Source of the DNA: Tolypeutes matacus
Lineage: Eukaryota > Chordata > Mammalia > Cingulata > Chlamyphoridae
Direction: 5' to 3'
Length of the DNA: 64,000 nt
NCBI GenBank assembly: GCA_026826555.1
Contig: JAKSZT010053928.1
Span: 41,464,806 to 41,528,805, forward strand
In this document: piece after piece, positions 45,306 to 58,289 of the stretch
Layout: each line of letters begins with the position of its first letter
How positions within the stretch are numbered: position 1 is the stretch's first letter
The notes under the pieces: model-generated
Databases searched by the model: none
Told to the model about the DNA's origin: nothing
What the model saw: the letters and a program-made list of their open reading frames with translations, nothing else
Position numbers and translations under genes: made by a program

Positions 45306-47170
45306 TTACAGATTTTCATTAATTTCATCCATGTTATGCAACTTGATATGTATTTCTACTCTTCTGTTCTTCACCCATTTATATCACTGTGGCTGTTAAA
45401 TTTGCAACTACTATGAGAAGGCTTTCTGAAAATGTTGATAATCCCAAGTTCTGTCTCCTTAAAGAAAAACAGAAAAGTAGAGCCACAAAGTTTGTGATTT
45501 GATCTTTTCTGGGGATTTTCTTCATGCATTGAAGCTAATAGTCATAGACAGAAATAAGCTCATTGCCAGGGTAGGTAAACTGTAACCAATGTCTTATGGG
45601 TTCCAGCTTTCCATAAGGACAGTCACTCATTTGCCAAAACAAGTAATCTTTAAAATGTTTAAAACTAATACAGCAAGGAACTAACCAATTAGAACAGATT
45701 CCAAGGCCAATAAGATTGGACGTCAGTATAAGCAAATAAGGCCATACCTGTGCAGGTGAGTATCCATCCTAGTGTTTGAGGATTTAGAAAGTTACCTGCC
45801 CTCTTTTTCAGCCTTTCAGACACACCTCACCAGCAAACCCAGAATTATTAGACTTTAGGAATCAACTTATATTTCAAAGGATGGCTAAGGAAAGTTTTAA
45901 AGACAGTTCTCTAACACATTGAGAGCAGTTTGTTTCCTCATGAAATTTCAATAACCAAGATAAGCAGGGTTTTCCAACAAGTTATATTGGGAAATCTGGA
46001 TGGAGTTCTTAATGAAGTGGCAAAGATCGTTAGACTTATAATTAACTATTTAATTGCTATGAATTAGTAAATCTGGATAGTTTACTCAGTTTTGTTATTA
46101 AAAAATATATTCTCTTCACCTTCCTTATTATTTGTCAGTGTATTTAACCATTTCCTTATACCAGTGACCCTTTCTGATCAGCATGGGAGTTTTGACCTGC
46201 TCCATTTCCCCCAGGGACCCTTTCTAAGAGGCATTTTATTATTGTTAATCCTTAGCTCTTGTTTTTAATCATCCATAGATTTAATAACTTTAGAAGTAAC
46301 AAGCACTGTAACTGAAAAAGGGATCCAGGTAAATTATAGGCCATTGCCTATTTCTTAAATAGATGAGAAACCACTCCAAACATCTATTACCAGCAAAAGG
46401 CAATCGTTAGCTAATATCTTCCTGACACATTCAGGTTCTTGATAGGTGTTACAGCATTTCTCCTTATCTCCTCATTACAGGACAGAGAAGTCTTTGTAAT
46501 GGGACAATTGAGTTTCACCTCCAATCCAGGCCGATGGAAAGGAAAATATTAAGAATAAGTTAAAACAATCCTTTTAACTTCTTAGACTTAGTCACAAAAG
46601 TTTGACTCGAAGACTCGTTCATCCCTTTCTGCTGAATATGGAAGTAATGAATCATAGAATAGAAAGACATTCTAATTTATGGGGTTGAGGAAAAAAACTA
46701 AGAAGTGTTTTTTTCATGTTACATGTAATGGAAGTTATCACATGGTTATCCCTGATCTCCTGTGTAGGATAAAGCAGTCTATTGTGTCCCACTTTCTCTT
46801 ATTGGTTACTCTTAATTATTGCACCCATTTGCTCTTTTATCCATTTGTTGTTTTATTTAATAATAACCTAATTGAAAACCTCTTATTACCTGGATTACTT
46901 AATGTAGAACAAAAATCAAGTGATAGCCCCTGACCCATTATGAATGCTCTTCCTAAGAATCCATCCCATGAACAAGCTTTCTACAAATTAGTAGGAAGGT
47001 ATGAGAATGGCCAATGTCTGGAAAAGGAATACAGAGAAACTACATCAGAGAGACTGAACAGTTAAATATTTAATAGGTTTTCAGTTTTTATTGAAGTTTT
47101 GTTTAATTTTGGTTGTTGCGCTCTCATGTAATAATGGAAATCAAAGGGGTTAGAGATGTGAAGGAAACAG
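45306..47170. other. Unassigned sequence
   Basis: Nearly 1.9 kb without recognised gene or repeat. Open frames reach 84 codons and show no domain. Confidence 0.4.
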
Positions 47171-47179
47171 CACTAATCT

Positions 47180-47280
47180 GTACAGATTCGGGCATGTCAT
47201 TTGACTTCTTTAAGCTTCAGTTTCATCAGTTATTAATTCTACCTACCTTATAATGTAGTTGAGTATCTTTTATATATGAA
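47180..47280 (+). repeat. Possible MIR fragment
   Basis: The text 'gggcatgtcatttgacttct' and 'cttcagtttcatcagttatt' follows the MIR pattern; short and diverged. Confidence 0.55.
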
Positions 47281-47286
47281 GCTTTA

Positions 47287-47663
47287 TTTTTAGAGAAGTT
47301 TTAGATTACAGAAAGTTTACATCAAAAGTTTAAGGGATTCCCATATAACCTGCTGTCTCCTCCTCCCACATTTCTCCCTATTAATAATATCTTACATTAG
47401 TGTGGCATATTTGTACATTTGATGAATCAATATTGAAGCATTGTTACAAGCCCAAGGTCTATAGTTTACATTATGGTTTGCACTTTGCACTGTACAGTAG
47501 GTTTTGACAAAATGTATAATGGCCTGTACCTGCCAATGCAATATCATGCAGAATAATTCCAATACCCTAAAAATGTCCTGTGTTCCACCTGTTCATTCAT
47601 CCCCCTCAACTCTGAACCTCTGGCAACCACTATCTTTATATCAATGTTACAAGTTCTTCCATT
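47287..47663 (-). repeat. Ancient LINE-1 3' fragment, minus strand
   Basis: Antisense text such as 'agaagttttagattacagaa', 'agtgtggcatatttgtac' and 'atgtcctgtgttccacctgt' is typical of old L1M 3' sequence. It abuts a U6 pseudogene of the same orientation at 47664. Confidence 0.75.
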
Positions 47664-47769
47664 AAAAAATATGGAATGCATCACGAATTTGCATGTCATC
47701 CTTAGGCAAGGGCCATGCTAATCTTCTCCGCATTGTTCCAATTTTAGTACATGTGCTGCCAAAGTGAGA
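47664..47769 (-). ncRNA. U6 snRNA pseudogene
   Basis: The reverse complement matches U6 spliceosomal RNA over essentially its full ~106 nt: complement of 'atgtgctgccaaagtgag' (5' end), 'ccatgctaatcttctcc', 'cacgaatttgcatgtcatcc' and a terminal A-run standing for the U6 3' uridines. Several substitutions (for example in the 5' stem and the 'cttaggcaagggcc' region) and the lack of any recognised snRNA promoter mark it as a retropseudogene. Confidence 0.92.
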
Positions 47770-49555
47770 ATTTGCGTGTCTTAAGATTGCATATATTTAC
47801 CCTAGTGTCATGCCTGCTATTTATTAAGTACCAAATATATTTTACCAACCAGTCCAAACTATCAAGTTTTGAATTGAAAATAGCAAATAGCTTCTATTTC
47901 CTAAAAGCTAGTCAATTTCAACGTTTAAGAAATTCACAGTGAGACAGAGGAGCAAACAGTGATGGTTCCTTGAATATATCCTCTCCAGAGCCTCCTGATA
48001 GGGCTCACTAACTCTCTGGCTCTGCTAGAATCTGGCCTTAGCTAACACTTAATTGGACCAGACTGATGACCTTATCACACTGCATTAAGTGTGCTGGCCT
48101 TGGCATTCACATTGGGCTGAATGTGATTTCTCAGGCACTAATCTCCAGGACTTTCTCTGAAAGAGATGCTTGGCATATTCATGGCTGCATTACTGAATAC
48201 TTTTGCCAAAATACAATTGTCCACACACACTGCAATAGCCTCACTACCCAAGTCAGAATATTCCACCTCCCACCCCACCAAGTCAGTCTCGGTCACGTAA
48301 ACTCAGGACAGAGAGAGGTTTAGTCAACCTAACCCTAACATCCTCATGCTAAAGGTCCTGGTACTTAATGAACATTAAGCTCATGCATATCTGAGAACAG
48401 TGATCTTGTTCAGGTTCTAGTTTTCTAGGCACTATCCAGTCCTCAGTCTCCTGAAGTTACAGAGATGGCAACAGGAATAGAGCTGTAGCTACAACCCAGA
48501 CAGCATGACCATTCTCAATGCTACCACCTTGCGTGACCATTGGCAGAAACCTTGGAAGGATGGTCAAGGTCATATCTTCCTTGTTCATTCAATGGAGGTC
48601 TAGTGGGTTGGGAGGGAAGTATTCTGGTTTCTGATCTTGTTGGGAGAATGAAAAAGACCATAGGAATAGAAATAGAACTTTAGGTATTGGCATTCTGCTT
48701 ATATTTTTAGTGTACAAAATAGATTTTATTCCTACTTTCTAGTTCTGAAGGAGTTATTACAAAATCCTAGAATATGCATTCAAAACAGGATGCTACAAGT
48801 TGAGAAAGTTACTTTTCCTCATAATATGTTCCTAAGTAAATCCATTACCAAAACAAGATTATAGGGACCACATAGATTTCAGCAATCCTGAAAGCATAGT
48901 TTTTTCCAAAACTTGAGCACATTGTGTGGCTCAAGGAATGAACATTTTCCATTCGTTATTTCAAAATTCTATTTGAAAATAAATTATCTTACAACATTTT
49001 ATGCATTTTAATTTCATTTCCAAGAATTTATTTCTTCTCAGTGCCACAATAGGTTTACATATAACTTGATGGCATATGAAACTCTGCAGCCCTCAACCAG
49101 CTTCAGGATGGTCATCTCTCCATGTATCCTCTTAAATAATACATAAATGGCCACTCAGGTGTTGACATAGGTACACTTGTTCCAGAAAATTAATAGGAGT
49201 AACTGAAGGAAATTTTTCCTTCCTCTCATGTTCTCTTCAACTGCACCTGCTTCTAAGAGTGTCTCACTGAGGAAGTTCTACAAAGGTAACATAGTAGCTT
49301 TCACTGAATGATATCAGAAGTGAAACCTCACAATACAGCATGTCTTGGTCTCTAATTTCACATATAAAATCTTATCTCAGCATCTTGAAGTGAACTCCAC
49401 GAGCATAGACACTGTCTTCTTGCCCCCCAATCACCCAGTGTAGCGTTTTAGATATTCAGTTAACCTCCCTTTAAAGACTGTATAGAAAACTCCTCACTCT
49501 CAGAAATTGTTCCCTATGACAACCAAGGTCCTAATATATACTGACTGCTTCTCTA
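47770..49555. other. Unassigned, apparently low-repeat sequence
   Basis: About 1.8 kb without recognised repeat or gene; open frames up to 85 codons are not supported by domains. Confidence 0.4.
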
Positions 49556-49559
49556 AGTA

Positions 49560-49735
49560 CTTTGGAGATTTTTTTTTTTAAGTCTAGCAATACTATGAGG
49601 AAGTTATTACATCCATTTTAAGGATAAAGGTGCTGAGCTTAGAAATACTTGGTAGTACACCCAAGTTCTCACATCTAGGGATGAATCTGGGGTTCTACTC
49701 CAGTATGTCTGAATCTAGGTTCTTATCTACTATCA
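49560..49735 (-). repeat. MIR SINE fragment, minus strand
   Basis: The text 'tactatgaggaagttattac', 'ccattttaaggataaaggtgctgag' (fragmentary) and 'gttctactccagtatgtctg' fits reverse-complement MIR. Confidence 0.6.
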
Positions 49736-49912
49736 ATGTTGACTTCTGAAACTGAAGGTAGGACATCAGGTGTGTCCTCAAGCATGCTTGTAAGGTTCCT
49801 TGCAGAATGAAGGTCTAGATGTGGTGGGAGAAGAGGAGCAGGAGACTGGCCCTCAATGCCAGCACATTCCAGCATTAAACACTCTACTCCAGATTCCCAC
49901 TTTCTTACATCT

Positions 49913-50405
49913 TGTGGTAAACAGAACAATGTCCCCCAGCCCCAAAGATATGCATACCTTAGTTTACAGAACCTTTGAAGGCTATGTTATATGGCAAAGG
50001 GGAAATAAGTGTTTGCAGATAGGAATAAAGTTACTAGCCAGCTGGCCTTAAAAATAGAGATATTATCCTGGAAGATTGTGTTGGGTCCGAAGTAGTCTCA
50101 GGGCCTTCAAGTGGAAGAAGAGGTTGACAGAGAACCAGGAAGATGGCAAAGTGAGGACTCTGCCTGATCTTGCTGACTTTGAAAACAGACGAAGGAGCCT
50201 TCAAAAGGCTGGAAAAGGGAGGAACAGACTCTTCCCCTAGAGCTTCCAGATGGAACCCACCTGCTAATATACTGCTTTTAGCCTGGTGAGACCCTTTGCA
50301 GATTTCTGACCTCCAGAACTCTAAGATGAATGTGTGTTGTTTTAAGGCACTGACTCTGTGGTGATTTGTTACAGTAGCAAAAGAAGACCAGAGCGAACAC
50401 TAACA
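49913..50405 (+). mobile_element. MLT1-type LTR (ERVL-MaLR), plus strand
   Basis: Begins 'tgtggtaaacagaacaatgt' and 'cccccagccccaaagatatg', ends with 'gatttctgacctccagaact', 'gtgttgttttaaggcac' and 'gtggtgatttgttacagtag', matching the MLT1 LTR layout and its ~0.5 kb length. No internal region or partner LTR is seen, so it is a solitary LTR. An ancient endogenous retrovirus-like element without coding capacity here. Confidence 0.82.
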
Positions 50406-51170
50406 TGTTGTTCATGCCTCAGAATGTGTATTTTATGAAGCAGTCAGACGGGCACCTTCCTTCTCCACACATGCACAGAAACACTCAGCTTTGCGTGACC
50501 TAACTGGCGATCTTGCTCTGGGCACCATCAGTACCAGATCTGCTCTGGCATAGCCTTAGGAGAAAAACTCCCTTTGGCACAGAAACTGTTTTTAGGTATG
50601 AATGCATGACTAAAAGCAAACTTGAGCCATTTGTCTAAGTTCAACCCTAAAATTCGTGCCAAAGGGGGCACAGTTTCACAAGGATGGAGTGAGTGGATGC
50701 ATGTGTTTTTGGTTGAGATTTTAACTACTGGACATTTGGAATCATTCTGACAAGTGCTAGAAGTGGGCCATAGCCTTTCACTTCATCTCTGCTACACAAA
50801 AAAGATGACCAGGTGGAGAACATATGTATAGGAGAGGTATCTAGAAGAGAGAGGTGTGTAGGTGGAGGCAGGCAGTAAGTTGAGGATTTTTATGGGGTCA
50901 AGCTTTAAAAAAGCAAAATTTCAGAGAACTTAGTAGCTTCTGCCATTAATGATTTCCCACTAGATGGCAGGCGAGTTCAAGAAAAGAGAAAATCTGTTCC
51001 CTCAGGTTCCGGTTTCTCTTGCATAAAGGACAATGGATGTTTTATTGGACCCTTGACTTAAAGAATTTTGTTTCAGGAGGAACAAGAAGAAAAGCATGTA
51101 CATCAAATCAGTCAACATAGAGGCGTAGGACTGTTTTAGACTAGCTCCAAGACAGTGAAGACAAAAAGAA
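50406..51170. other. Unassigned sequence
   Basis: No recognised repeat or gene. Confidence 0.4.
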
Positions 51171-51174
51171 CACA

Positions 51175-51345
51175 GACTTTGTGGATCCTGCCAAGTTGCC
51201 TAATCCTCTGATGCCCGCAGTTTCTACATTTGTATGATGGCTGTGAACTTTAATGTCTTCCTTACAAGGCAATTATGAAGATACAATGAACAATATACTT
51301 AAAGGGCTTAGAACATAAGCTATCAACTAAAAGTTCTCTCTGCCA
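51175..51345 (+). repeat. Possible MIR fragment
   Basis: The text 'gcagtttctacatttgtatg', 'aaggcaattatgaagataca' and 'aaagggcttagaacataagc' resembles the MIR 3' half. Confidence 0.6.
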
Positions 51346-52600
51346 CTGCACAGGAGAAAAAGTAAATAGAAGTTAAACATTGGCTCTTAAGTACATATGC
51401 TCTCCAGATAAGGATATCCAGAAGCAAAGGGTCTTGGAAAGTAAGGAGAAATGATTTATTCTTTACCCTGCTTCAGTTTGGCTTAAACTTTGCCAAAAGC
51501 AATGGCATAAGCTTCTCTCAAGGCCCTCAAGTTACTTTCCACCTTCTCTCTAAATAGTTGATATTCATCCCCTGTGTGAATGAAAGGCAAATTCCATTGG
51601 GATCTGCAATGCCAGAATTTCCACTGTTGCTAGAAATTCCAACATTAGTGAATATATGTCTTTGGTTTAAGTCGTAGCCTCCTTTTAAATATTGTACATG
51701 CAGTTTCTTGGGAAAGGTGTATCTTTCAGAGAATGTGTTTTTCATATTATATCCTCTATAAATGTATAGCTTAGGTTTTCAGGAAAGTACTGGGTCCTTT
51801 GCTTTATCTGCAAAGCAGTTTGTCTGATGTTTGGCCTAAGTGGTTCATTATTTCAGTGGTCCTCACTGCAAGAAACCAAGATGTGGAGCAACTGCAAGCA
51901 GTATTGCCCTTGTACTTATCTAAAAGGACCTACTCTGGCCCAATTCCAAAACACCCCTTGCCACAGGAGAGGTGTCCATTGGCCAGAGGAACCTGTCCAT
52001 AGAACTAGCACCTTCCCTTTCCTTGACACAGGTTCTAGAATCCTAGAATTCCATCCAAAGACTCCAAGTCCTCTTCCAGGGCCTATGCAGGATTCTTCTC
52101 TATGTCCTCCCCTACGGTGAGCCTCTCTGTCAGCATGCACATTCCTAGGCCCAAAGGAGGCTAGTGTGAGGGGATCCCAGAGCACAGAACAGAGCAAGAG
52201 AAGAGGCTGACTAGGGACTAATAAGGCCTGATTTTTTCTGGCACCATCATATCCTGGCCAAGAAGTTTGATAATTCTGGACTCCAACATGCCCTTCTTGG
52301 CCTTTATAAAGGTCTATTTGTCAAGGTAGGAGGATGGGTCCCACTTTTAGTAGTCAGCTAGATTCATAAATTGTTTAGACAAATGGAACGTACGTCCCCA
52401 TTTGTACCCTGGCACTGGGGCCAGCAAAACCCTGGGTGGCCCTGCCTCTAGGGTTCCGTAGGCCATTTATAGCACACAGAAGGGAGAACAGCAGGCCCTA
52501 AAAGGCAGGGCCTAAAGCAATCGCACACAAGAACAGACAACTTGGATAGGAATTGAGAGGGAAACCTATGCACTGCACCACGCCTGGGTAACAGCTATGT
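51346..52600. other. Unassigned sequence
   Basis: No recognised repeat. Short overlapping frames around 51799-52197 on both strands have no domain; they are not called. Confidence 0.4.
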
Positions 52601-52780
52601 AGTAGGGGGCAGACCCAGGCTCCCCCATTTCTTAGCTAGTCGACTTTAGAACTTTTAAGGTTTTGAACTACAGTTTCTTCAAATGCAAAATTGGGACAAT
52701 TTAACCTATGTCATAGAGTTATCATGAGAATTCACAAAGAAAAGCCACTACTAAGTGAGAACACATGCTAAGTGCCATAT
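52601..52780 (+). repeat. MIR SINE fragment
   Basis: The text 'cagtttcttcaaatgcaaaa', 'gggacaatttaacctatgtc' and 'agagttatcatgagaattca' follows the MIR pattern. Confidence 0.65.
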
Positions 52781-53141
52781 GGATTGTAACTGTCCTTATG
52801 ACTTTTCACCCTTTACCAGGTGGAAACAGTATTCCTGGGACACAGTAGGACAGAACTTGGGACTGGACACAGCATTGGGATGGACACCTTACAAAAAACA
52901 GCCTGATGTCTCAGGAAGTGAGGCAAACTCTTATGCAAAATGGATGTCTGCAGGAGATGTTACTCACTATTGGTGGGAATGTCATGTAGGAAACAATTAG
53001 CTGGGAATAAGCTGAGTTGAGACAACAATCTGAAAGGGGTTACCTATCTGGTATTCCCACTTTTAGACACCAGAGTTAAGTGTAAGTCTTCAGAGATTTT
53101 CAGTTTGGTTGGCTCAGGCCAGATGTATCTTACTTGAAAAA
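52781..53141. other. Unassigned sequence
   Basis: No recognised repeat. An 81-codon frame at 52755-53000 has no known domain and overlaps the MIR edge. Confidence 0.35.
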
Positions 53142-53150
53142 GGGAGAGTT

Positions 53151-53465
53151 TTTTTCTATTCCCCCACCCCCTTGTTTTTGTGCTTGCTGTGTGCTCTCTG
53201 TGTCTGCTTGTCTTCTCTTCTTGTCTTATCTTTAGGAGGCTCCGGGAACAGATCCTGGGACCTCCAATGTTGGAGAGAAGCACTCAATCGCTTGAACCAC
53301 CTCAGCTCCCTGGTTTGTTGTGTCTCTCATTGTCTCTCCTCTTTGTCTCTTTTTGTTATGCCAGGTCTCCACGCGGGCCAGTTGCCTTCACCAGGAGGCC
53401 CTGGGAAACGAACCCAGGACTTCCCATATGGTAGATGAGAGCCCAATTGCTTGAGCCACATCCGT
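53151..53465 (-). mobile_element. Two-module tRNA-derived SINE (DAS-like), minus strand
   Basis: Insertion flanked by gggagagtt (53142-53150 and 53466-53474). On the minus strand there is one tRNA-like module at about 53465-53380 (complement of 'ggaaacgaacccaggacttc' and 'ttgagccacatccg'), a CT-rich linker, then a second at about 53312-53225 (complement of 'gaacagatcctgggacctcc' and 'cttgaaccacctcagctccc'). It shares its architecture with 7335-7783. Confidence 0.87.
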
Positions 53466-53474
53466 GGGAGAGTT

Positions 53475-54970
53475 ATTTTTAATAATAGGGTACTTCGAGA
53501 AAACAGATGGACTGTTTCAAAACATAAACTAGATGCATTTTATTAAAGACTTAATTTGGGAATAACTGCATACAGCAAAATTACAAACAGCACACTATTA
53601 AATCTCATTATGCTTATTAATATCTGGTAAAATTCTGGTCCTTTATGATGATGGAAATGGCTTTTGTTTTTAGCTCAGAATGCCTTACACTTCCTTTGAA
53701 CAGACCTTGTTAATTTCCTCTCTAGGTTTGTATCCCATTGGAGCCTTCCCAGTACGATGGGATGACTGCATCCCTGTAGCATGAAGTCTATTGTATTTGC
53801 AGAGATTTGTCTCTGTCCATGGCAACAGCTATTTAAGTTTAGACTTTAAGCAACAAAGTCTAAGTATTTCTAAGGAGGGGTTGTTCTTCCACCACGGTTT
53901 TCAAAAAGCTTGTTATAAGTCATTCACTGGCAAGGAATAGCTTTTCCCTGCCTTCTGGGTTCAGTATCCTCATCTGACTGGGCTTCATGTATTTGCTCTG
54001 CATTCTACCTAGATGACTCGGTGTTCTTTTCAAAGCTGTGGTAGAGAGTAAGCTTTTAAGATCCATGGCATTTCTCCCCCTTGGCATATAAAGAGGAATT
54101 TTCCAATTAGATCATAGCTAAATACTGATTTTCCATTAAGCACAAACAAATGGCATGTTGTTTCCTCTGTAACAGCATTCGGCATTCTCCCTGGCTACAG
54201 CACTCTAAGTTTTATGATTTTTAATATTTATTACCCACTCACTTGGCTACTGAAGTACCAGGAGAGTGCAGGTGAAAAACAGAAGGGCAAACAATCTATA
54301 TCACTAGGCAAGGCTACGATATCTTAGTGGTGATTGACAACGTCAAATCTACTTTTGAGGCACGGTCCTGCAGCACCTTCCTTGGGAGCTCATAATAGTC
54401 TGAACAGAGATATTGATGAATGTGTGGAGCTGAAAAAGGTAGCTAATACACAGTCAGGTTTGGAAGGACGTAGAGAAACCAGCCATGTTAGATGGAGTAA
54501 GGATGAATATAAATCCCTGCCCTGAATTTTGCAAGCCCACCACCGAGGCACAGGCTGGGGAGTATGTCTCGTCAGTTGCACATGAGAAGCTCAGTCACCA
54601 CATCAGCACCAGATGCTGGGTGTCCATTCAAGCTGCTGCACACCCCGGTTTTTCCCTTCCTTTCTAACCTTAGTTCTCGTAACATTTTCTCCCAACCCAC
54701 TCCCTTCACACGTAGTGGGGAGGCAGACTAATTCAATACATAGAAAATTCTTCCAACAGAACTGAACCAAAATAGAAAGAACTTTTTCCAGAAGCAGCCA
54801 GTTGCCCAAGTAATACAGGGGTTCTAGCTGAAGCTTAATAATCTTTTGTAAGGTAATTGGAAAGGGGACTGAAATGGTTTAACTGACAAATTGGGCTTTG
54901 GAATGAAAGATTTAAGTTCAAAGACTATCTAAATAGTAGCCTTATTTGGGGTATAGTGGTGGTTTCTGGA
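53475..54970. other. Unassigned sequence
   Basis: About 1.5 kb with no recognised gene or repeat. Confidence 0.4.
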
Positions 54971-54974
54971 GCTA

Positions 54975-55195
54975 ATAGCTTGGTTTTCAATCTGTTGCTT
55001 ACTGGTTGCATGACCTTGTACATGTCACTAAGTATTTCCCGGCCTCAATTATCTTGTCTATAATATGTGGACAACAATATTACCTCTCTCAAGTAGTATT
55101 CTTAGCATTGAGTGAGGATTAAGAAGTTAATAAACAAACTCTTGGAACATTACCTGGCTTATATATAGTAAGCACATGATAAATTTTAGCTACAT
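54975..55195 (+). repeat. MIR SINE copy
   Basis: The text 'gcttactggttgcatgacct', 'tcaattatcttgtctataat', 'gcattgagtgaggattaaga' and 'aacattacctggcttata' follows most of the MIR consensus in order. Confidence 0.78.
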
Positions 55196-56735
55196 ACACC
55201 TACATTTCTTTCTCAGTAAAATAAAGGCAATATTTACCTTATGGATCTCTTTTGAAAAGTAAGTGAAATATGTATTATACATAATATGGAACTTGATACA
55301 CTAAACAGCTATGACTATTATTTCAAAATGCTTTGAGCTACGTACTATCTAGGCTCTTAGAAACCTGAGATTCTATGATTCAATGATTGACCAATGTCCA
55401 GATCAAAGCATTTTTCCAGTATGCTTTATAAAGGCAGATGTATGAACCCATGTATGAAAAAATATTCAATCCAATTTAATACATTAATGATTTGAGAGGG
55501 AGAGAGGAAAGGATAGGGGATAACAAGCTTATAAGCCTCATTCCCACTTTTCCATGTAACAGCATGTGGACAATTAGATACCAAAAGAGAAACTGTATTG
55601 ACATAATCTTTCTGACATGCAACTTTTGTTAATTCTTATCACTGTGTATGTATTGGGTTGGAAAAATCCATAACTTTCCGGTTGAAGGACAATGTCAAAA
55701 AACCTATTTTCTTCATCTATAGTTTAATAACTATGAATTCCTTCTCAGTCGAATCACCTACACAGAACAGTCATATCAAGACATATGAATTGCTCGTCTC
55801 TGTGAACAATTTAAATTTTGTTTCTTGACATGGTGGATTTAAAGATATTTCTAACAGAATCTTTTCATTTGTTGCTTCTATTCAGGTATTCTAACGTTAG
55901 AACAGAGACACCTGTTCTCACACTCTCCTAACTCCTATGAATTGAAGTTGAGCTCTCCCTCAAACTGCTTTTAGTCTTCTAACTGAACACCTAATTAAAT
56001 ATCTCCATTCAGTAAACTCCAACTTGTTGGCACACAGCAGAGGTCCAACAGAAAAGTCAAAGCATAACATCTAATCTCAGTCTTCCAGGTTATTATATTT
56101 TAGTTGGAGTGAGGAAGGAGGAAGTAAGAATTGTATCTATAACACGAGTATAATCCATGTGCACACACAGTTGGCTTTTTACAAGTTGGGCACCAGAGAA
56201 GACCCTCTGGACGGATAGGGTCCAGAATCTTAGAGCCACTTCAGGGCAAGAGCAAATGCTGACTCTACACTTCAATATGTGTAACAGGTCTTCTCCTTAA
56301 ATCTAATCCTGAATCCTAATCCCAACTGTGATGAGCCTTGGAACCAGACACAAAAGTGAGAGCACTTGCCAATGGTGCCTGGGCCAAGCTAGCCTGCACA
56401 GGAGCCTGGGCCCTAGATCCTGGCTTCCAGGTGAAAGGAAGAGAGGAGGGTAGGTTGTCAAGTCAGGTCAGGTGACTGATCCAGCCACAAGCAGGAGGAG
56501 AAAGGACCATATCCATGTGTCTTAATAGGCACAAGGACTAAACCACCATCTTCCTCAACTCTCAGTAACCTAGGGAATGATTCCAACTCTGTGGCAACAA
56601 GTCATTGTTATTTTACTTTAGACAAGCTAAGAGGCTCCAAGTTTAGCTACTTTACCCAACATTGTGCAACTAGAAAGGCAGTATCAAGGTAATAAAAATG
56701 AAAGCTAAAATGTGTAGTAAGTACTTTAAGTATTT
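55196..56735. other. Unassigned sequence
   Basis: About 1.5 kb; no recognised gene or repeat. Confidence 0.4.
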
Positions 56736-56739
56736 GAAG

Positions 56740-56915
56740 CCCTTTAATCATCACAACAATCCAATTAAGTACTAGTAGTGCTATCACCATTTCACAGGCG
56801 AAGAAATGGAGGCACTGGGAAGTCAGGTTGCCAGTAAGAGGTCAGGCCAGGATTCAAACCCAAGCAATTGGGCTCCAGAATATACACTATTCACCATATG
56901 CTATTGTGTGTTTCC
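56740..56915 (-). repeat. MIR SINE copy, minus strand
   Basis: The text 'ccatttcacaggcgaagaaatggaggcac' (in pieces), 'aggtcaggccaggattcaaa' and 'cccaagcaattgggctccag' is the reverse complement of the MIR core. Confidence 0.85.
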
Positions 56916-57399
56916 AGGACTTCACACTGACTTTGATTCCACAGCCACCCACCTTCAACACCCACCAACCTGACCTACATCCACAGCAAGACCCTGCTCT
57001 TATGAAGTTAACATATCACTCTTTCAGAAGCACATGGAAAAATAGGAAGAGGAAGACACAGGGAAAATATGAATCCTGGTTTAGCAATGCACAAGGGAGA
57101 TGTGAGAGTGCTTTGAGAAAAAGGAGCCATCAAGTATTTATCCTGGAAATGTATATTTTAGAGTCAGCAGCAGGAGGTAATAATTGGATCCACGAAATAG
57201 GATCTGCTCATGTATAATTATGTAATTAAAATAATGATACCTTGGAGTCATTTAGTACTTTGATTTTCAAAACACTTTGACATATTTAGTCACCTATAAT
57301 ATTTTTAAGTTTAAGTGATACCGAGTCTGCTGCATATAACAGAAATGTTTGAAAATATTTCTATTCCACAGATAAGGGAACAAGATACATAGGAAGGTA
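56916..57399. other. Unassigned sequence
   Basis: No recognised element. A 129-codon frame at 56828-57217 begins in MIR sequence and has no domain. Confidence 0.4.
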
Positions 57400-57620
57400 A
57401 AGAACTGGCATTTGTTGAACTCGTGCTATGTGCCAAGAACTGTGCAAGATGTTGATGCCATTATCTCCTTAATCTGACAAGAAATTTATCAGAGGGGATA
57501 ATATCCTTACTTTACAGATAAGGCAACTGTGGCTCAAAGTTTATGTAAATTTCCCAAGGTCACACAAATGAGCCAGTGGTCAGGCCAGTTTCTCCCAGGT
57601 CTGACCTCTGAGCTCATATC
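57400..57620 (-). repeat. MIR SINE copy, minus strand
   Basis: The text 'tgctatgtgccaagaactgtg', 'tttacagataaggcaactgt' and 'cccaaggtcacacaaatgag' is reverse-complement MIR. Confidence 0.82.
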
Positions 57621-58285
57621 TGTACACAATTCTAGAAAATATTTCTTTGCCAAGTCTTTCCAGGTATGCTATTTCTCATGTGTCACACAGATGACACAGC
57701 CCAAATACATAATTTCAGACTTGGGGATTAACAGTATTCATTTATTAAATCCCTTTAGCTCTGAGCACACCCTTCACATTCATATAGAAATCCATGGAAT
57801 GTCAGGGGACCTGCACCAAAGCATCTCCATGGCTCCCAACTGTTCCTCCTGCTTCCAGCCCGTCCACTGGGCTGCTATTACCTCTACATGCACAGCCTGT
57901 GCTCCAGGATCAGCCCATGCCCCTATCTGTGTTGCTCGCTCTCATCAATCCAGACTTACAAAAGTAACAAGTTTTACCTGCACTGGCCACCTGCCTCCCA
58001 GGATGTCTATTCTTTACAACTTACCACTTCGGGCCCTGACACCTGCTGTCTCTCTTCTCAGCTTGATCCCCAGTGGACCAAGCCTGCATATTGGCTTTTG
58101 TGAAGATATTTAGGGGGCAAGAAGGCCACTCAAACAAGCATGGCATGATGGTAGCTCCATACAAAGCACAGCAGGCACCTGGAATAAGTTGTTGGAGCCA
58201 GCCTTCTCTGGGTCACACCATTTTCCAAGCAGGCTCCAGGCTACACATTCAGGACTGTGCTCAGGCAGCTAGAACAAAGTGTTCG
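57621..58285. other. Unassigned sequence containing the longest non-L1 open frame
   Basis: A 194-codon frame runs 57529-58113. It starts inside the MIR copy, shows no recognisable domain, and its middle looks loosely L2-like ('catggctcccaactgttcct'). It is not called as a gene. Confidence 0.4.
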
Positions 58286-58289
58286 TCGT

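Noticed and set aside
49913..50405. Complete endogenous retrovirus
   Set aside because: Only solitary MLT1-type LTRs are seen here and at 58866-59297, in opposite orientations, with no gag/pol/env-like coding sequence between them.
57529..58113. 194-codon open frame, longest outside the L1 coding regions
   Set aside because: Starts within a reverse MIR copy, no recognisable domain, compositionally ordinary, likely chance. Cross-species conservation would be needed to revive it.
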